From contig NZ_JAKGSB010000005.1 of NCBI RefSeq assembly GCF_021568905.1, positions 124,001 through 188,000 on the forward strand: a stretch of 64,000 nt of DNA, in the 5' to 3' direction. A program made the translations under genes and the position numbers. Below the pieces are notes generated by a model. That model had not been told where the DNA came from. It saw only the letters and a list, made by a program, of their open reading frames with translations, and ran no database searches. This document shows positions 35,694-43,989 of the stretch, piece after piece; position 1 is the first letter of the stretch, and each line of letters opens with the position of its first letter. The stretch comes from Zavarzinia marina. Its GTDB lineage: Bacteria; Pseudomonadota; Alphaproteobacteria; Zavarziniales; Zavarziniaceae.

Positions 35694-35856
35694 TTTCTCT
35701 CGTTCCAGGTTGATATCGACGCCGGCAATCCGCCGGCGCCCGGGCCATCGGCGGCACCGAGGGAGCGAGATAAGGGGTCTGAGCCCGGCTTTCGGCAAGA
35801 GGATCCGGGGCCCGAGGGCCCGGATTCAAGCGGCCGGTTGACGGCCGTCACACCGC

Positions 35857-36324
35857 TTAGGATGCGCTTAGGAGATCCGTGATCGGCGGCGCCGTCGCTT
35901 CCGCCTCGCCATGGGCGGCGAGGCGGGCCAGGGTCGCGGCCAGGCCGACGGTGTCGGGACAGATGGTCAGGCAGACTGCCCGGCCCCAGCGCAGGTGCAT
36001 GACGTGGATGCCGCGGTTCGTGGTGCGCACGCCGTCCGTGCCGCTGTTGCTCTCCACCCAGTCGACACTGACCAGGGTGTTCCACGGGGCGCCGGCGACC
36101 GTGATGGTGCCGAGATCGAAATGAATGTCCGGCAGCAGGCGATAGAGCCGCTCGTACCAGAGCCGCGTCGTCGCCAGACTGGAGCGCGTGCCGCCCAGTG
36201 CCGTCTCTCCCAGGAATCGATGTTCGAAACGGCGGGCGAAGGTGTTCAGCACCGGGCCGGCGTCGCCCCGGTTCACCGCGCCGAACAATTGCCGAACCTT
36301 GGCCCTCACGATCGCGTGATACAT
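35857..36324 (-). CDS. NTF2-like/SnoaL-type protein
   Basis: The 155-residue protein has a cone-shaped NTF2-like pattern: VRAKVRQLFGAVNRGDAGPVL, FARRFEHRFLGET, YERLYRLLPDIHFDLGTITV and IHVMHLRWGRAVCL. No catalytic residues are certain; such proteins bind small ligands or act as isomerases. ATG 36324 is placed after a GGAGAG site and begins MYHAIV. It is divergent from an HxlR regulator and separated by a region with three GTTCAAT repeats. Confidence 0.72.
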   Translation of the reverse strand: MYHAIVRAKVRQLFGAVNRGDAGPVLNTFARRFEHRFLGETALGGTRSSLATTRLWYERLYRLLPDIHFDLGTITVAGAPWNTLVSVDWVESNSGTDGVRTTNRGIHVMHLRWGRAVCLTICPDTVGLAATLARLAAHGEAEATAPPITDLLSAS

Positions 36325-36357
36325 GGCGGCTCTCCGAAACGGGCGGAAATCAATCGG

Positions 36358-36487
36358 GTTCAATAAAGAAACCCATGCAGCGACGATAGAGTTCAATTTA
36401 GAGACTGACAAGGGCTCGAAACGCCATGTCGCCGTATCGGGCCAATTCATGTCGCTTGGCCCGTACACCGCCCGCGTTGAGTTCAAT
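36358..36487. promoter_or_regulatory. Three GTTCAAT repeats upstream of an HxlR regulator
   Basis: GTTCAAT occurs at 36358-36364, 36391-36397 and 36481-36487 on the plus strand; the last two extend to GAGTTCAAT. They fill the divergent gap between the NTF2-like and HxlR genes, and the last lies about 25 bases before the HxlR start. They are candidate binding sites for the HxlR regulator. Confidence 0.45.
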
Positions 36488-36511
36488 CCGGCAACCGACT
36501 AGGATCGCGTC

Positions 36512-37078
36512 ATGCAGAGAACCAGCTTCGCGCGGATGCAATGTTCCCTCGCCCGCGGGCTCGAGGTCATGGGCGACTGGTGGACGCCGCTGATCGTGCG
36601 CGACCTCTTCCTCGGCATCGAGAAATTCGACGAATTGGCCGAGGACCTGGGCATCTCGCGCAATCTGCTGACCCGGCGCCTGCGGACCCTGATCGACAAC
36701 GGCATCGTCGAAAAGCGGATCTATCACCGCCGTCCCGCCCGCTATGCCTATTTCCTGTCCGAGGCGGGGCGCGACCTCGTGCCGGCGATCCTGGCCCTGA
36801 CCGCCTGGGGCGAGCGCTGGGCCCGGCCGGCGGAAGGCAGCCCGCTGCGCTTTCGCCATGCCGTCTGCGGCCATGAGTTCGAGGCCGAGGTCTGCTGCTC
36901 CGAATGCCGGCAGACCATCACGGCCGATGATGTCGAGGCGCTGCCGGGCCCGGGCGGTGCCGCCAAGCCCGGCACCATGGTGATCGCCGTGCGTCTGCGC
37001 GAGCGCATGATCGCCGAGATGCTGGCCCGCACGAAGACGACCAAAGAAACGGAAAACAACGAAGGGGAGCCGACATGA
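36512..37078 (+). CDS. HxlR family transcriptional regulator
   Basis: The 188-residue winged-helix protein has the HxlR core: SLARGLEVMGDWWTPLIVRD, FDELAEDLGISRNLLTRRLRTL, YHRRPARYAYFLSEAGRDL. After the wing it has a C-terminal extension of about 85 residues with RHAVCGHEFEAEVCCSECRQTI, in which four Cys and a His could bind a metal. HxlR proteins often sense oxidants or small toxic compounds. It overlaps the downstream hydrolase gene (ATGA) and may control it, along with the divergent NTF2-like gene. Confidence 0.92.
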   Translation: MQRTSFARMQCSLARGLEVMGDWWTPLIVRDLFLGIEKFDELAEDLGISRNLLTRRLRTLIDNGIVEKRIYHRRPARYAYFLSEAGRDLVPAILALTAWGERWARPAEGSPLRFRHAVCGHEFEAEVCCSECRQTITADDVEALPGPGGAAKPGTMVIAVRLRERMIAEMLARTKTTKETENNEGEPT

Positions 37079-37950
37079 AGGGATGGGGGCCGACGTCGCA
37101 CCGCTATGTCAGTCAGGGTCTGCGGCTGCATTACGTCGACTGGGGCAACGACGGGGCGCCGCCCCTGCTGCTGGTCCATGGCGGCAACGACCATTGCCGA
37201 AGCTGGGATTGGGTCGCCCAGCGCCTGTGCGAGAGCTTCCACGTCATGGCGGTGGATCTTCGCGGCCATGGCGACAGCGACCATGCCCCCGGCAGCCATT
37301 ATCCGACCCATGGCTTCATCCTGGATCTCGCGCAATTGGTCGCCCAGCGCGGCCTGGCGCCGGTCGACATTCTGGCCCACAGTTGGGGCGGGGCGATCTC
37401 GCTGCTCTATGCCGGGCTCTATCCCGAAAGCGTGAGACGGCTGATGGTCATCGAGGGCTGGGGCCCCTCGCCCGAGGTCTTGAAGAAACATGGCGACATG
37501 CCGCTCCACGAACGGCTGCGCAATTGGGTCGAAGGCTGCCGCGCCGTCGCCCACAAGCGCCCGCCCCGCTACGCCACCCTCGACGACTGCGTCGCCCGCA
37601 TGAAGGCCGCCAATACGCGACTGACCGACGAACAGGCCCATCACCTCGCGCTTCACGCCGCCTGCCAGAACGAGGACGGCACCTGGTCGTGGAAATATGA
37701 TCCCTATGTCCGGGTGATCAGCCCGACCTGGGTCCCGCCCGAGGAATTGGGGGCGATCTGGTCGCGCATCACCTGCCCGGTGCAGCTGCTGCGCGGCACC
37801 GAAAGCTGGGCCGGCGATCCGGTCGCCGACGGCAAGATCGGTTTCTTCCAGGATGCCCGGGTGGAGGCCTTCGAGCAGGCGGGCCATTGGGTCCACCACG
37901 ACCGGCTGGACGATACGGTCGCCCTGGCGCGCGCCTTTTTTGCACAGTAG
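37075..37950 (+). CDS. Alpha/beta hydrolase
   Basis: The 291-residue alpha/beta hydrolase has HGGNDHCRSW for the oxyanion hole, and AHSWGGAISLL with Ser103 as nucleophile. DLRGHGDSDHAPGSHY is conserved, and a late QAGHWVHHD carries the catalytic histidine. The acid is probably in the LRGTESWAGDP loop. It could be an esterase, haloalkane dehalogenase-like or epoxide hydrolase; the sequence does not decide. It overlaps the HxlR gene by 4 bases and is probably its target. The cap region (130-230) is Cys- and His-rich, which is unusual. Confidence 0.88.
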   Translation: MKGWGPTSHRYVSQGLRLHYVDWGNDGAPPLLLVHGGNDHCRSWDWVAQRLCESFHVMAVDLRGHGDSDHAPGSHYPTHGFILDLAQLVAQRGLAPVDILAHSWGGAISLLYAGLYPESVRRLMVIEGWGPSPEVLKKHGDMPLHERLRNWVEGCRAVAHKRPPRYATLDDCVARMKAANTRLTDEQAHHLALHAACQNEDGTWSWKYDPYVRVISPTWVPPEELGAIWSRITCPVQLLRGTESWAGDPVADGKIGFFQDARVEAFEQAGHWVHHDRLDDTVALARAFFAQ

Positions 37951-37997
37951 AATTAAGTTATAAAAAAAATGCTATCGAGCCATGTTGTAGAATCAGA

Positions 37998-38025
37998 TTG
38001 ACCCCGCCCCGGCAATTGCTAGGGT
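37998..38025 (+). promoter_or_regulatory. Possible promoter for the small genes at 38.1-38.5 kb
   Basis: TTGACC (37998-38003), 16 bases, then TAGGGT (38020-38025). It precedes two short genes with strong ribosome binding sites. The AT-rich stretch just upstream (37952-37985) could act as an upstream element. The gap from 37951 to 38142 holds no other gene. Confidence 0.38.
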
Positions 38026-38102
38026 TTCCTGCGTCCGGCCCACGTCACGGGCTCGCGGAATTTGATGGTTTCAGCTTGCGCCGCGTCACCCCCGCTAAAG
38101 CG

Positions 38103-38119
38103 CCACGAGAAGCTCGTGG
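38103..38119 (+). other. Leader hairpin before a 32-residue mini-protein
   Basis: CCACGAG and CTCGTGG form a perfect 7-bp stem around AAG. It ends 10 bases before the AAGGAG site of the small gene at 38143, so it could influence its translation. No known riboswitch matches. Confidence 0.5.
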
Positions 38120-38142
38120 TTCCTCAGGAAAGGAGCGAACCG

Positions 38143-38241
38143 ATGAAGGCCTTCGAACGCCGATACAAATCCTGCCGTCCCCCGATGGCCGTCACCAAGT
38201 TGACCGCCGTCACGGATTTCTGTCCGGCCTGTGGTCGATAA
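38143..38241 (+). CDS. Candidate mini-protein with a CxxC end (32 aa)
   Basis: This 32-residue basic frame starts MKAFERRYKSCRPPMAV and ends DFCPACGR, so it has three cysteines with a terminal CPAC pair. A good AAGGAG site (38130-38135) lies 7 bases before the ATG. The CxxC could bind a metal or be redox active. It is too short to judge codon use, so expression is inferred from the ribosome binding site and the leader hairpin only. It lies 66 bases upstream of the next small gene. Confidence 0.45.
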   Translation: MKAFERRYKSCRPPMAVTKLTAVTDFCPACGR

Positions 38242-38307
38242 TTCGGGCGTCATTCCCGATAGTGTCACCAATTCGGGTTAGAAGAAGACGGGCGACAGGA
38301 GGAACTC

Positions 38308-38538
38308 ATGTCCTTTGCAATCGTCGGCGAACTCGCCGCCGCACCCGCGATTACCATTGAAATCGATGATCTGGCCGCCGGCATCGCGATCCGCGAGGAC
38401 GATGCCTATGTCTTCGTGGCGTCGGATGCCCGCTTCCACCTGCTCGACGGCAGCCGCTTTCGCCGTCTCCAGCAGATCGAAACCGCGGTCCGACGCATGG
38501 TCCGCGCCACCCGTCCCCGCCGCCACGCGGCGGAGTGA
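38308..38538 (+). CDS. Small unknown protein
   Basis: The 76-residue protein has an AGGAGG site (38297-38302) 5 bases before its ATG, so it is very likely expressed. It has a short beta-rich core (AITIEIDDLAAGIAIREDDAYVF) and a basic C-terminal helix with LQQIETAVRRMVRATRPRR. I do not recognise a family. A hairpin with a partial T tract follows, so it probably ends a transcript beginning near 38.0 kb. Confidence 0.65.
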   Translation: MSFAIVGELAAAPAITIEIDDLAAGIAIREDDAYVFVASDARFHLLDGSRFRRLQQIETAVRRMVRATRPRRHAAE

Positions 38539-38583
38539 CCTCCAGCCATCGGCCGCCGGACGTGTTCATCCCCCGTCCGGTGG

Positions 38584-38620
38584 CGCGGGCGGCGGCTTCG
38601 GTCGCCGCCCGAATTGTTTC
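38584..38620 (+). terminator. Probable intrinsic terminator after the small genes
   Basis: CGGGCGGCG (38586-38594) and CGCCGCCCG (38603-38611) form a perfect 9-bp stem with an 8-base loop, followed by AATTGTTT. A second stem at 38556-38580 lies just before it. It separates the small gene from the convergent lipoprotein gene. Confidence 0.55.
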
Positions 38621-38637
38621 GGGTACGGTCCGAACCT

Positions 38638-39645
38638 TCAGCGCGCGGCGCCGAAGGTGCCGCTGACCTCGTCCGTGGGGGTGACGACATACCAGCCACC
38701 CCCCACTTCATTCAGCGCACCCCCGTAGAAGATGCCGGCGAGATCGGCGAAGGCGCCGCCGGCCGGCGTCAGCGGTGCCCCGTCCATGGTCGCGTTGAAG
38801 GTGCCGTCGTCGGTGGTGCCCTGGAAGCCGGCCGCCGTCGGCGGGCCGAAGCTGACCAGCGAGGCATCCTCGAAATGGAACACGGGCCCCGGCCCGACGT
38901 CGGCCCCGCTCAGCGGGTCGGAGAGGCGCGTGCCCGTGATGTCCGCGTCCATGCGGCTGGCGGCGAAATCGGCCGTCAGGACGATGTCGGCGCTGAGCAC
39001 GCGGAAATTGCCGGCCGTCGCGACATCGACGATGCCGCCGACCGTCCGGCCCCGATAGGTCGCGGTGCCGAGGGCGGCACCGGGCGCCAGATCCGTCGCC
39101 GGCGTGCCGATGGCGCCGCCGGCGGCCGTGAGGATCGTGTCGCTTCCCGTGTCGACGATGGCCCAATAGCCGAAGCTCATGTGCTCCAGGACCGTCGATG
39201 GCGTTCCGTCGTAGAGCAACGCCCGGCCGGCGCCGAAGGGCGCCCCGCCGACGGTGACGTCGGCCGTGTCGAAGACCGAGATGTCGGCGAGATTGCCGCC
39301 GCCCGGCGCCGACGGGCCGAAGGTCGCGACGATCTCCGACGCGGCCGCCGCCGGCCGCCGGTTCAGGGTCAGCACCGTATCGGCGCCGGCGGCGGCCAGC
39401 CGCGCTTCGTGATAGGCGGCGTTCAGCGCCGTCGTGCGCGCCCCGCCCAGGCCCTCTTCCGCCCCCGGACCGGGATAGAGCCGGGCGCCGGGCTGGATGT
39501 CGCTGCCGTCCGCCGGCAGGAAACCGCGCAGACCAGGTAGGGCCGCGACGAACGGCGTGCTCGAATCATTATCGAAGAATTGGCAGCCGCCCATGGTGAC
39601 GGACAGCGTGACGAGGACGAGAATCCTCTTGGACATGCCGCTCAT
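38638..39645 (-). CDS. Transferrin-binding protein-like lipoprotein
   Basis: The 335-residue protein has a lipoprotein signal with TMGGC (Cys21). Its C-terminal half has the beta-barrel pattern of TbpB-like solute-binding proteins: VDVATAGNFRVLSADIVL, FHFEDASLVSFG, FADLAGIFYGGALNEVGGG, ending GTFGAAR. Such proteins bind metals, haem or other ligands at the surface, often exported by a Slam protein; no Slam gene is visible here. Start 39645 follows a G6 run; ATG 39636 is an alternative. Confidence 0.78.
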   Translation of the reverse strand: MSGMSKRILVLVTLSVTMGGCQFFDNDSSTPFVAALPGLRGFLPADGSDIQPGARLYPGPGAEEGLGGARTTALNAAYHEARLAAAGADTVLTLNRRPAAAASEIVATFGPSAPGGGNLADISVFDTADVTVGGAPFGAGRALLYDGTPSTVLEHMSFGYWAIVDTGSDTILTAAGGAIGTPATDLAPGAALGTATYRGRTVGGIVDVATAGNFRVLSADIVLTADFAASRMDADITGTRLSDPLSGADVGPGPVFHFEDASLVSFGPPTAAGFQGTTDDGTFNATMDGAPLTPAGGAFADLAGIFYGGALNEVGGGWYVVTPTDEVSGTFGAAR

Positions 39646-39777
39646 ATGCCGACCCCCCGTCGTCAATGAACAATCCCACGAGGGTGATCATAAGCGCCGA
39701 TCAGGGGGCCGGATACCGATGTTGCGCCGCGATTGGTGACATATTGCAGCGCGATGAAGACAATGCGGCCCTCGGGA

Positions 39778-39802
39778 GACCGGCGGCCCGGGGCCGCCGG
39801 TC
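39778..39802 (-). terminator. GC-rich hairpin after the PEGA-like lipoprotein gene
   Basis: GACCGGCGGC (39778-39787) and GCCGCCGGTC (39793-39802) form a perfect 10-bp stem with a 5-base loop. It lies just after the lipoprotein gene stop on the minus strand. It has no T tract, so a role in mRNA 3' end protection is as likely as termination. Confidence 0.4.
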
Positions 39803-39812
39803 GCGACGGGCC

Positions 39813-40604
39813 TCATTCGTGGGCCATCTTGTCCTTGTCTTTTTCTCCGCAGATCGGGGCCGCCATCAGCTTTTCGGCATCGCCGACGGCAAGATGGGTC
39901 GCGCGGAACTTCATCGTGTCCGGATTCGCCGTATCGTAGAATTCCGGCTGGATCGGCGAGCCGCTCACGTTCACGCAGCTGTCGAGGGTCTCCTTGCCGG
40001 CGCGGGAGCAGAGAGTGACCCCGTCCGCGTTCCACCGGCCTTCATCCACGCAATTTTCATGGCGGCGGCGCAGCGTGCCGTCGGCGGCGAAATAGGCGAC
40101 GGCGGTCGTGCCGTCCGCCATCTCGAAATAGCCGGTGCGATCGCCGATCATGGCGCCGGCGAAGGACCCGGGCTTGCTCGCCGGGTTCTCGGGCACCAGG
40201 CGGATGTCGACCACGCCGTCGTATTCATTGTCGGCGCCGTTGGCGGAATCGATGATCGAGGAGACGCCCAGCGTCAGCACGACATCCATCGCGACATTGG
40301 CGGCGATGGTGGACGAGACGCCCGAATGATTGTTGTAGGTCGCTTCCTGATAGCCGTCCTTCCTGCAGCGGATCAGGATGTCGTGCTTGCTCTTGCGGAC
40401 GGTCAGGGTGCCGGGCGTCGACGACAGGCTGCCGATCGGCTTGTCCTCGCGATAGAAGTCGCATTGCGCGCCCGGCGGGGTCGTGTTGACCGCGATATCC
40501 TGCGACGTGCCTTCCAGGATGCTGACGCAGCCGCCCACGGTGACGACACCCGCCAGGGCAAAGACCCGAAACGCCCCGCGGCGGGCGAGGTTGAAAATCT
40601 GCAT
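39813..40604 (-). CDS. PEGA-like lipoprotein
   Basis: The 263-residue protein has a lipobox VGGC at Cys26 and, after it, a small PEGA-like domain: VNTTPPGAQCDFYREDKPIG, TPGTLTVRKSKHDILIRCRKDGY. Then come a hydrophobic helical stretch (SSTIAANVAMDVVL) and a Cys-containing domain of unknown type (HENCVDEGRW, TLCSRAG, DSCVNVSG). It is probably anchored in the inner or outer membrane. ATG 40604 has GGGG upstream. It is followed in transcription by a stem hairpin and is unlinked to the TbpB-like gene. Confidence 0.7.
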   Translation of the reverse strand: MQIFNLARRGAFRVFALAGVVTVGGCVSILEGTSQDIAVNTTPPGAQCDFYREDKPIGSLSSTPGTLTVRKSKHDILIRCRKDGYQEATYNNHSGVSSTIAANVAMDVVLTLGVSSIIDSANGADNEYDGVVDIRLVPENPASKPGSFAGAMIGDRTGYFEMADGTTAVAYFAADGTLRRRHENCVDEGRWNADGVTLCSRAGKETLDSCVNVSGSPIQPEFYDTANPDTMKFRATHLAVGDAEKLMAAPICGEKDKDKMAHE

Positions 40605-40732
40605 TTGAATTGCCCCTGCCAACTCTTGCCAAGAATGAGCAAATAGCCCAGGGACATTCAGTACGGGAATGATGACGAGGGGGCAATGCGACAGTTGTGC
40701 GGATGAAGAGATTCGGCCGAAAACCCCTCTGA

Positions 40733-42040
40733 TCAGAGGATGAACTTCGAGAGATCGGCGTCGGCGGCGAGCGCGCCGACATTGGCGGCGACATAGGCGG
40801 CGTCCACCGTCACCGATTGGCCGGCGCGGTCGGAGGCGGTGAAGCTGATCTCGTCCAGCACCCGCTCCAGGATCGTGTGCAGGCGCCGCGCGCCGATGTT
40901 CTCCACCGTCGTGTTCACCTCGGCCGCCACCTTGGCGATCTCGGCGATGCCGTCGGCCGTGAAGTCCAGGGTCACCCCCTCGGTGCCCATCAGCGCCACA
41001 TATTGGCGGATCAGGCTGGTTTCCGGCTCGGTCAGGATGCGTTCGAAATCGTCCTGGGACAGCGCCTTCAGCTCGACCCGGATCGGCAGCCGGCCCTGAA
41101 GCTCGGGCAGCAGGTCGGCGGGCTTGGCGATATGGAAGGCGCCGGAAGCGATGAACAGCACATGGTCGGTCTTCACCGCGCCATGCTTGGTCGTGACCGT
41201 CGTTCCTTCGATCAGGGGCAGCAGGTCGCGCTGCACGCCTTCGCGCGAGACGTCGGCGCCCTGGCGTTCGGCCCTTGCGCAGATCTTGTCGATCTCGTCG
41301 ATGAAGACGATGCCGGCGTTCTCCGCCAGGGCGATCGCCTCCTGCACGATCGAATCCTGGTCCAGCAGCTTGTCCGATTCCTCGGCCAGCAGCAGGGCGT
41401 GGCTGTCGCGCACGGTCACGCGCTTCGGCTTGGTGCGCTGGCCGAAGGCCTTGCCCAGCATGTCGCCCAGATTCATCATGCCGACCGAGCCGCCGGGCAT
41501 GCCCGGGATCTCCATGGCGCCGAAGGGGCTGGCGTTGTCGGCGACGGAGACCTCGATCTCGCGCTCGTCCAATTCGCCGGCGCGCAGCCTGGCGCGGAAT
41601 TTCTCGCGCGTGTCCTTGCCCGCGCTCTCGCCCACCAGGGCGTCGAGCACGCGGTTCTCGGCGTTCAGTTCGGCGCGGGCCTGCACGTCGCGGCGGCGCT
41701 TCTCGCGGGTCTGGGCGATCGAAACCTCCACGAGGTCGCGCACGATCTGCTCGACGTCGCGCCCGACATAGCCGACCTCGGTGAATTTCGTCGCCTCGAC
41801 CTTCAGGAAGGGCGCATTGGCGAGCTTGGCCAGGCGGCGCGAAATCTCGGTCTTGCCGACACCGGTCGGCCCGATCATCAGGATGTTCTTGGGCAGGACC
41901 TCGTCGCGCAGATCCTCCGGCAGCTGCTGGCGGCGCCAGCGGTTGCGCAGCGCGATGGCGACGGCGCGCTTGGCGTCGCCCTGGCCGACGATGTGGCGGT
42001 CGAGTTCCGAGACGATCTCGCGCGGGGAAAATTCACTCAT
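40733..42040 (-). CDS. hslU: ATP-dependent protease ATPase subunit HslU
   Basis: The 435-residue AAA+ unfoldase feeds HslV. It has [20 protein letters not shown], Walker [18 protein letters not shown] (about residues 56-72), the I domain of about 120-240, Walker [10 protein letters not shown], sensor motifs and [15 protein letters not shown]. It overlaps hslV by 4 bases, so the two are translationally coupled. A 14-bp palindrome CCTCTGATCAGAGG covers its stop codon and is followed by T4 on the minus strand, a possible weak terminator. Confidence 0.97.
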   Translation of the reverse strand: MSEFSPREIVSELDRHIVGQGDAKRAVAIALRNRWRRQQLPEDLRDEVLPKNILMIGPTGVGKTEISRRLAKLANAPFLKVEATKFTEVGYVGRDVEQIVRDLVEVSIAQTREKRRRDVQARAELNAENRVLDALVGESAGKDTREKFRARLRAGELDEREIEVSVADNASPFGAMEIPGMPGGSVGMMNLGDMLGKAFGQRTKPKRVTVRDSHALLLAEESDKLLDQDSIVQEAIALAENAGIVFIDEIDKICARAERQGADVSREGVQRDLLPLIEGTTVTTKHGAVKTDHVLFIASGAFHIAKPADLLPELQGRLPIRVELKALSQDDFERILTEPETSLIRQYVALMGTEGVTLDFTADGIAEIAKVAAEVNTTVENIGARRLHTILERVLDEISFTASDRAGQSVTVDAAYVAANVGALAADADLSKFIL

Positions 42041-42585
42041 GATTCAATGACTTCGACGGTGAGATTGTGGTTGGTGTAGACGCAGATGTCGGCGGCGATC
42101 GCCAGCGCCTTCCGCGCGATCACCTCGGCGTCCTCTTCATAGGGCATCATGGCGCGGGCGGCCGAGAGGGCGAAGTTCCCGCCCGAGCCGATGGCGGTGA
42201 CGCCGCCGTCGGGTTCCAGCACGTCGCCATTGCCGGTCAGCACCAGGGTGGTGTCCGCGTCGGCGACGATCAGCATGGCTTCGAGCTTCTGGAGATAGCG
42301 GTCTGTGCGCCAGTCCTTGGCCAGTTCGACGCAGGCCCTGGTGAGCTGGCCGGGAAAACGCTCCAGTTTCGCTTCTAGGCGCTCGAACAGGGTGAAGGCA
42401 TCGGCGGTCGCCCCGGCGAAGCCGGCCACGATGGCGCCGCCGCCGATGCGGCGGACCTTGCGCGCATTGCCCTTGATCACGGTCTGGCCCAGGCTGACCT
42501 GACCGTCGCCGGCCACCACGACCTTGTTGCCTTTGCGCACGCCCAGGATGGTGGTGCCGTGCCAGGAGGGGGTCTTTTCGCTCAA
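42037..42585 (-). CDS. hslV: ATP-dependent protease peptidase subunit HslV
   Basis: The 182-residue proteasome-related peptidase starts [10 protein letters not shown], and the mature N-terminal nucleophile is Thr11 in TTILGVRK. It has [37 protein letters not shown], and [14 protein letters not shown]. With HslU it forms the two-part heat-shock protease. It leads the hslVU operon on the minus strand. Confidence 0.97.
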   Translation of the reverse strand: MSEKTPSWHGTTILGVRKGNKVVVAGDGQVSLGQTVIKGNARKVRRIGGGAIVAGFAGATADAFTLFERLEAKLERFPGQLTRACVELAKDWRTDRYLQKLEAMLIVADADTTLVLTGNGDVLEPDGGVTAIGSGGNFALSAARAMMPYEEDAEVIARKALAIAADICVYTNHNLTVEVIES

Positions 42586-42671
42586 GGGATCGGGTCCTCA
42601 GTCTTGTCCGGTCGCTCTTATGTAGCGATCGTGGCCCGCGCCACAAGACCGATGGACCCGATCGGGCGTTC

Positions 42672-43055
42672 TCAGGTGCTCGGCGTGAAGCGGAAGGGAT
42701 TCACACCCTCGCGCCGCAGCAGGCTCCAGGTCCAGACCGCGCCCAGGAAATCGGGCACCACGAACAGGATGTAGAGCGGGCGCATGTCGAACAGCAGGAT
42801 CAGCAGCGCGAACACGGGCACGATCGCGAGCCGCATCTGCACGCTCCAGCAGAAGAAGGCGACCACCCTGGTGCGCGACAGGTTGAAATAATAATAGCCG
42901 ACGATCAGCACCACGACGCCGAGGAAGCGGATCCAGTCGATCCCTTCCGGCGGCAGGCCGAGAACGTCGAGGATCAGCACCGGCGCCAGCACCATGGGCA
43001 GACCGGCGGCCAGGATATAGAGCGAGAACCACATCATGCTGCGGGCGGCGGTCAT
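42672..43055 (-). CDS. Small four-helix membrane protein
   Basis: The 127-residue protein has about four membrane helices: MMWFSLYILAAGLPMVLAPV, FLGVVVLIVGYYYFNL, MRLAIVPVFALLILLF and ILFVVPDFLGAVWTWSLL. The function is unknown. It starts 11 bases after the end of the steroid-reductase-like gene and shares its direction, so the pair is probably an operon. I assign no family. Confidence 0.7.
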   Translation of the reverse strand: MTAARSMMWFSLYILAAGLPMVLAPVLILDVLGLPPEGIDWIRFLGVVVLIVGYYYFNLSRTRVVAFFCWSVQMRLAIVPVFALLILLFDMRPLYILFVVPDFLGAVWTWSLLRREGVNPFRFTPST

Positions 43056-43066
43056 GGCGGCATTCC

Positions 43067-43831
43067 TCACAACAGGCCGGGGATCACGGCCCGGCGGGAT
43101 TTCGGATAGTCGGGAAAATGGTCGCGGTACCAGCGGTGATGGGCGACGGCGCGAGGCATCAGATTGGCCATGGTGAAGAGCAGAAACACCAGCCCGGCAA
43201 GCGTCCAGGACATCAGGGCGAAACCCGCCCACATCACGATCTCGCCGAAGTAATTGGCGGCCGAGACATAGCGGAAGGCCCCTCCGTGCGGAATGCGATA
43301 GCCGGAAAAACCATCGCCCCGCAGGTTGATCAGGATCGAATCCGCCTGGAAGTTCACCAGCCAGCCGAAGATCGCGAGGCACAGCCCGACGACGAAACGG
43401 GGATCGATCAGCCAGTCGGGGCCGGCCAGATGGGCGGCATGGCCGACCGCATAGGCATTGGCGAAACCGTTCAGCAGGTTGAACAGGAAGCCGAAGACGA
43501 CGGCGACCAGGGGAAAGCGCTTGTGCCGGTCGCGCATGCGCAGCGGATAGATCAGCCCGCGATAGACGTAATGCGCCTGCCACAGGCCGAAGATCAGCAG
43601 CATGACGCCCGACGGCCCGTCGACCGGCGGCGCCAGCCACCAGAAGGTGAGCGCGAAGGCGAACCATTGCGGGCTTTCGAACAGCAGCCAGGCGGGCAGG
43701 GCCGGCATGGTGCCGCCCTGGGCCGGCGTCATGTGCCGGCCATAGGGTCCGGCCGTGCGCAAGGTCGTCGCCAGCGTTCCGGCGCCCATGACGGCGATCG
43801 TCGCGAGCACTGCGAAGTAAGCCGTTTCCAC
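43067..43831 (-). CDS. Steroid 5-alpha-reductase-like membrane protein
   Basis: The 254-residue protein has about seven membrane helices and the steroid 5-alpha-reductase C-terminal pattern: LINLRGDGFSGYRIPHGGAF, YVSAANYFGEIVMWAGF and HHRWYRDHFPDYPKSRRAV. Such enzymes reduce double bonds with NADPH in steroids or polyprenols; bacterial substrates are seldom known. A GTG at 43831 after GAGGGGAAACC is the best start and gives a hydrophobic N-terminus; later ATGs lack a site. It is divergent from the dipeptidase gene and followed by a small membrane protein. Confidence 0.84.
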   Translation of the reverse strand: METAYFAVLATIAVMGAGTLATTLRTAGPYGRHMTPAQGGTMPALPAWLLFESPQWFAFALTFWWLAPPVDGPSGVMLLIFGLWQAHYVYRGLIYPLRMRDRHKRFPLVAVVFGFLFNLLNGFANAYAVGHAAHLAGPDWLIDPRFVVGLCLAIFGWLVNFQADSILINLRGDGFSGYRIPHGGAFRYVSAANYFGEIVMWAGFALMSWTLAGLVFLLFTMANLMPRAVAHHRWYRDHFPDYPKSRRAVIPGLL

Positions 43832-43989
43832 GGTTTCCCCTCCCCCATTTGGAGAAGAGCCTACAGCCCCGCGTTGCCCGCCGTCCAGCGGCCTTGCGGG
43901 GCCTTGCCGGTGCCGGCCCATGTGGCGATCATGGCGCCTTCCCAGGGCGGCCGGTCCGTTCGGCCGCCGCAGCTTGCGCAATCGGTATC

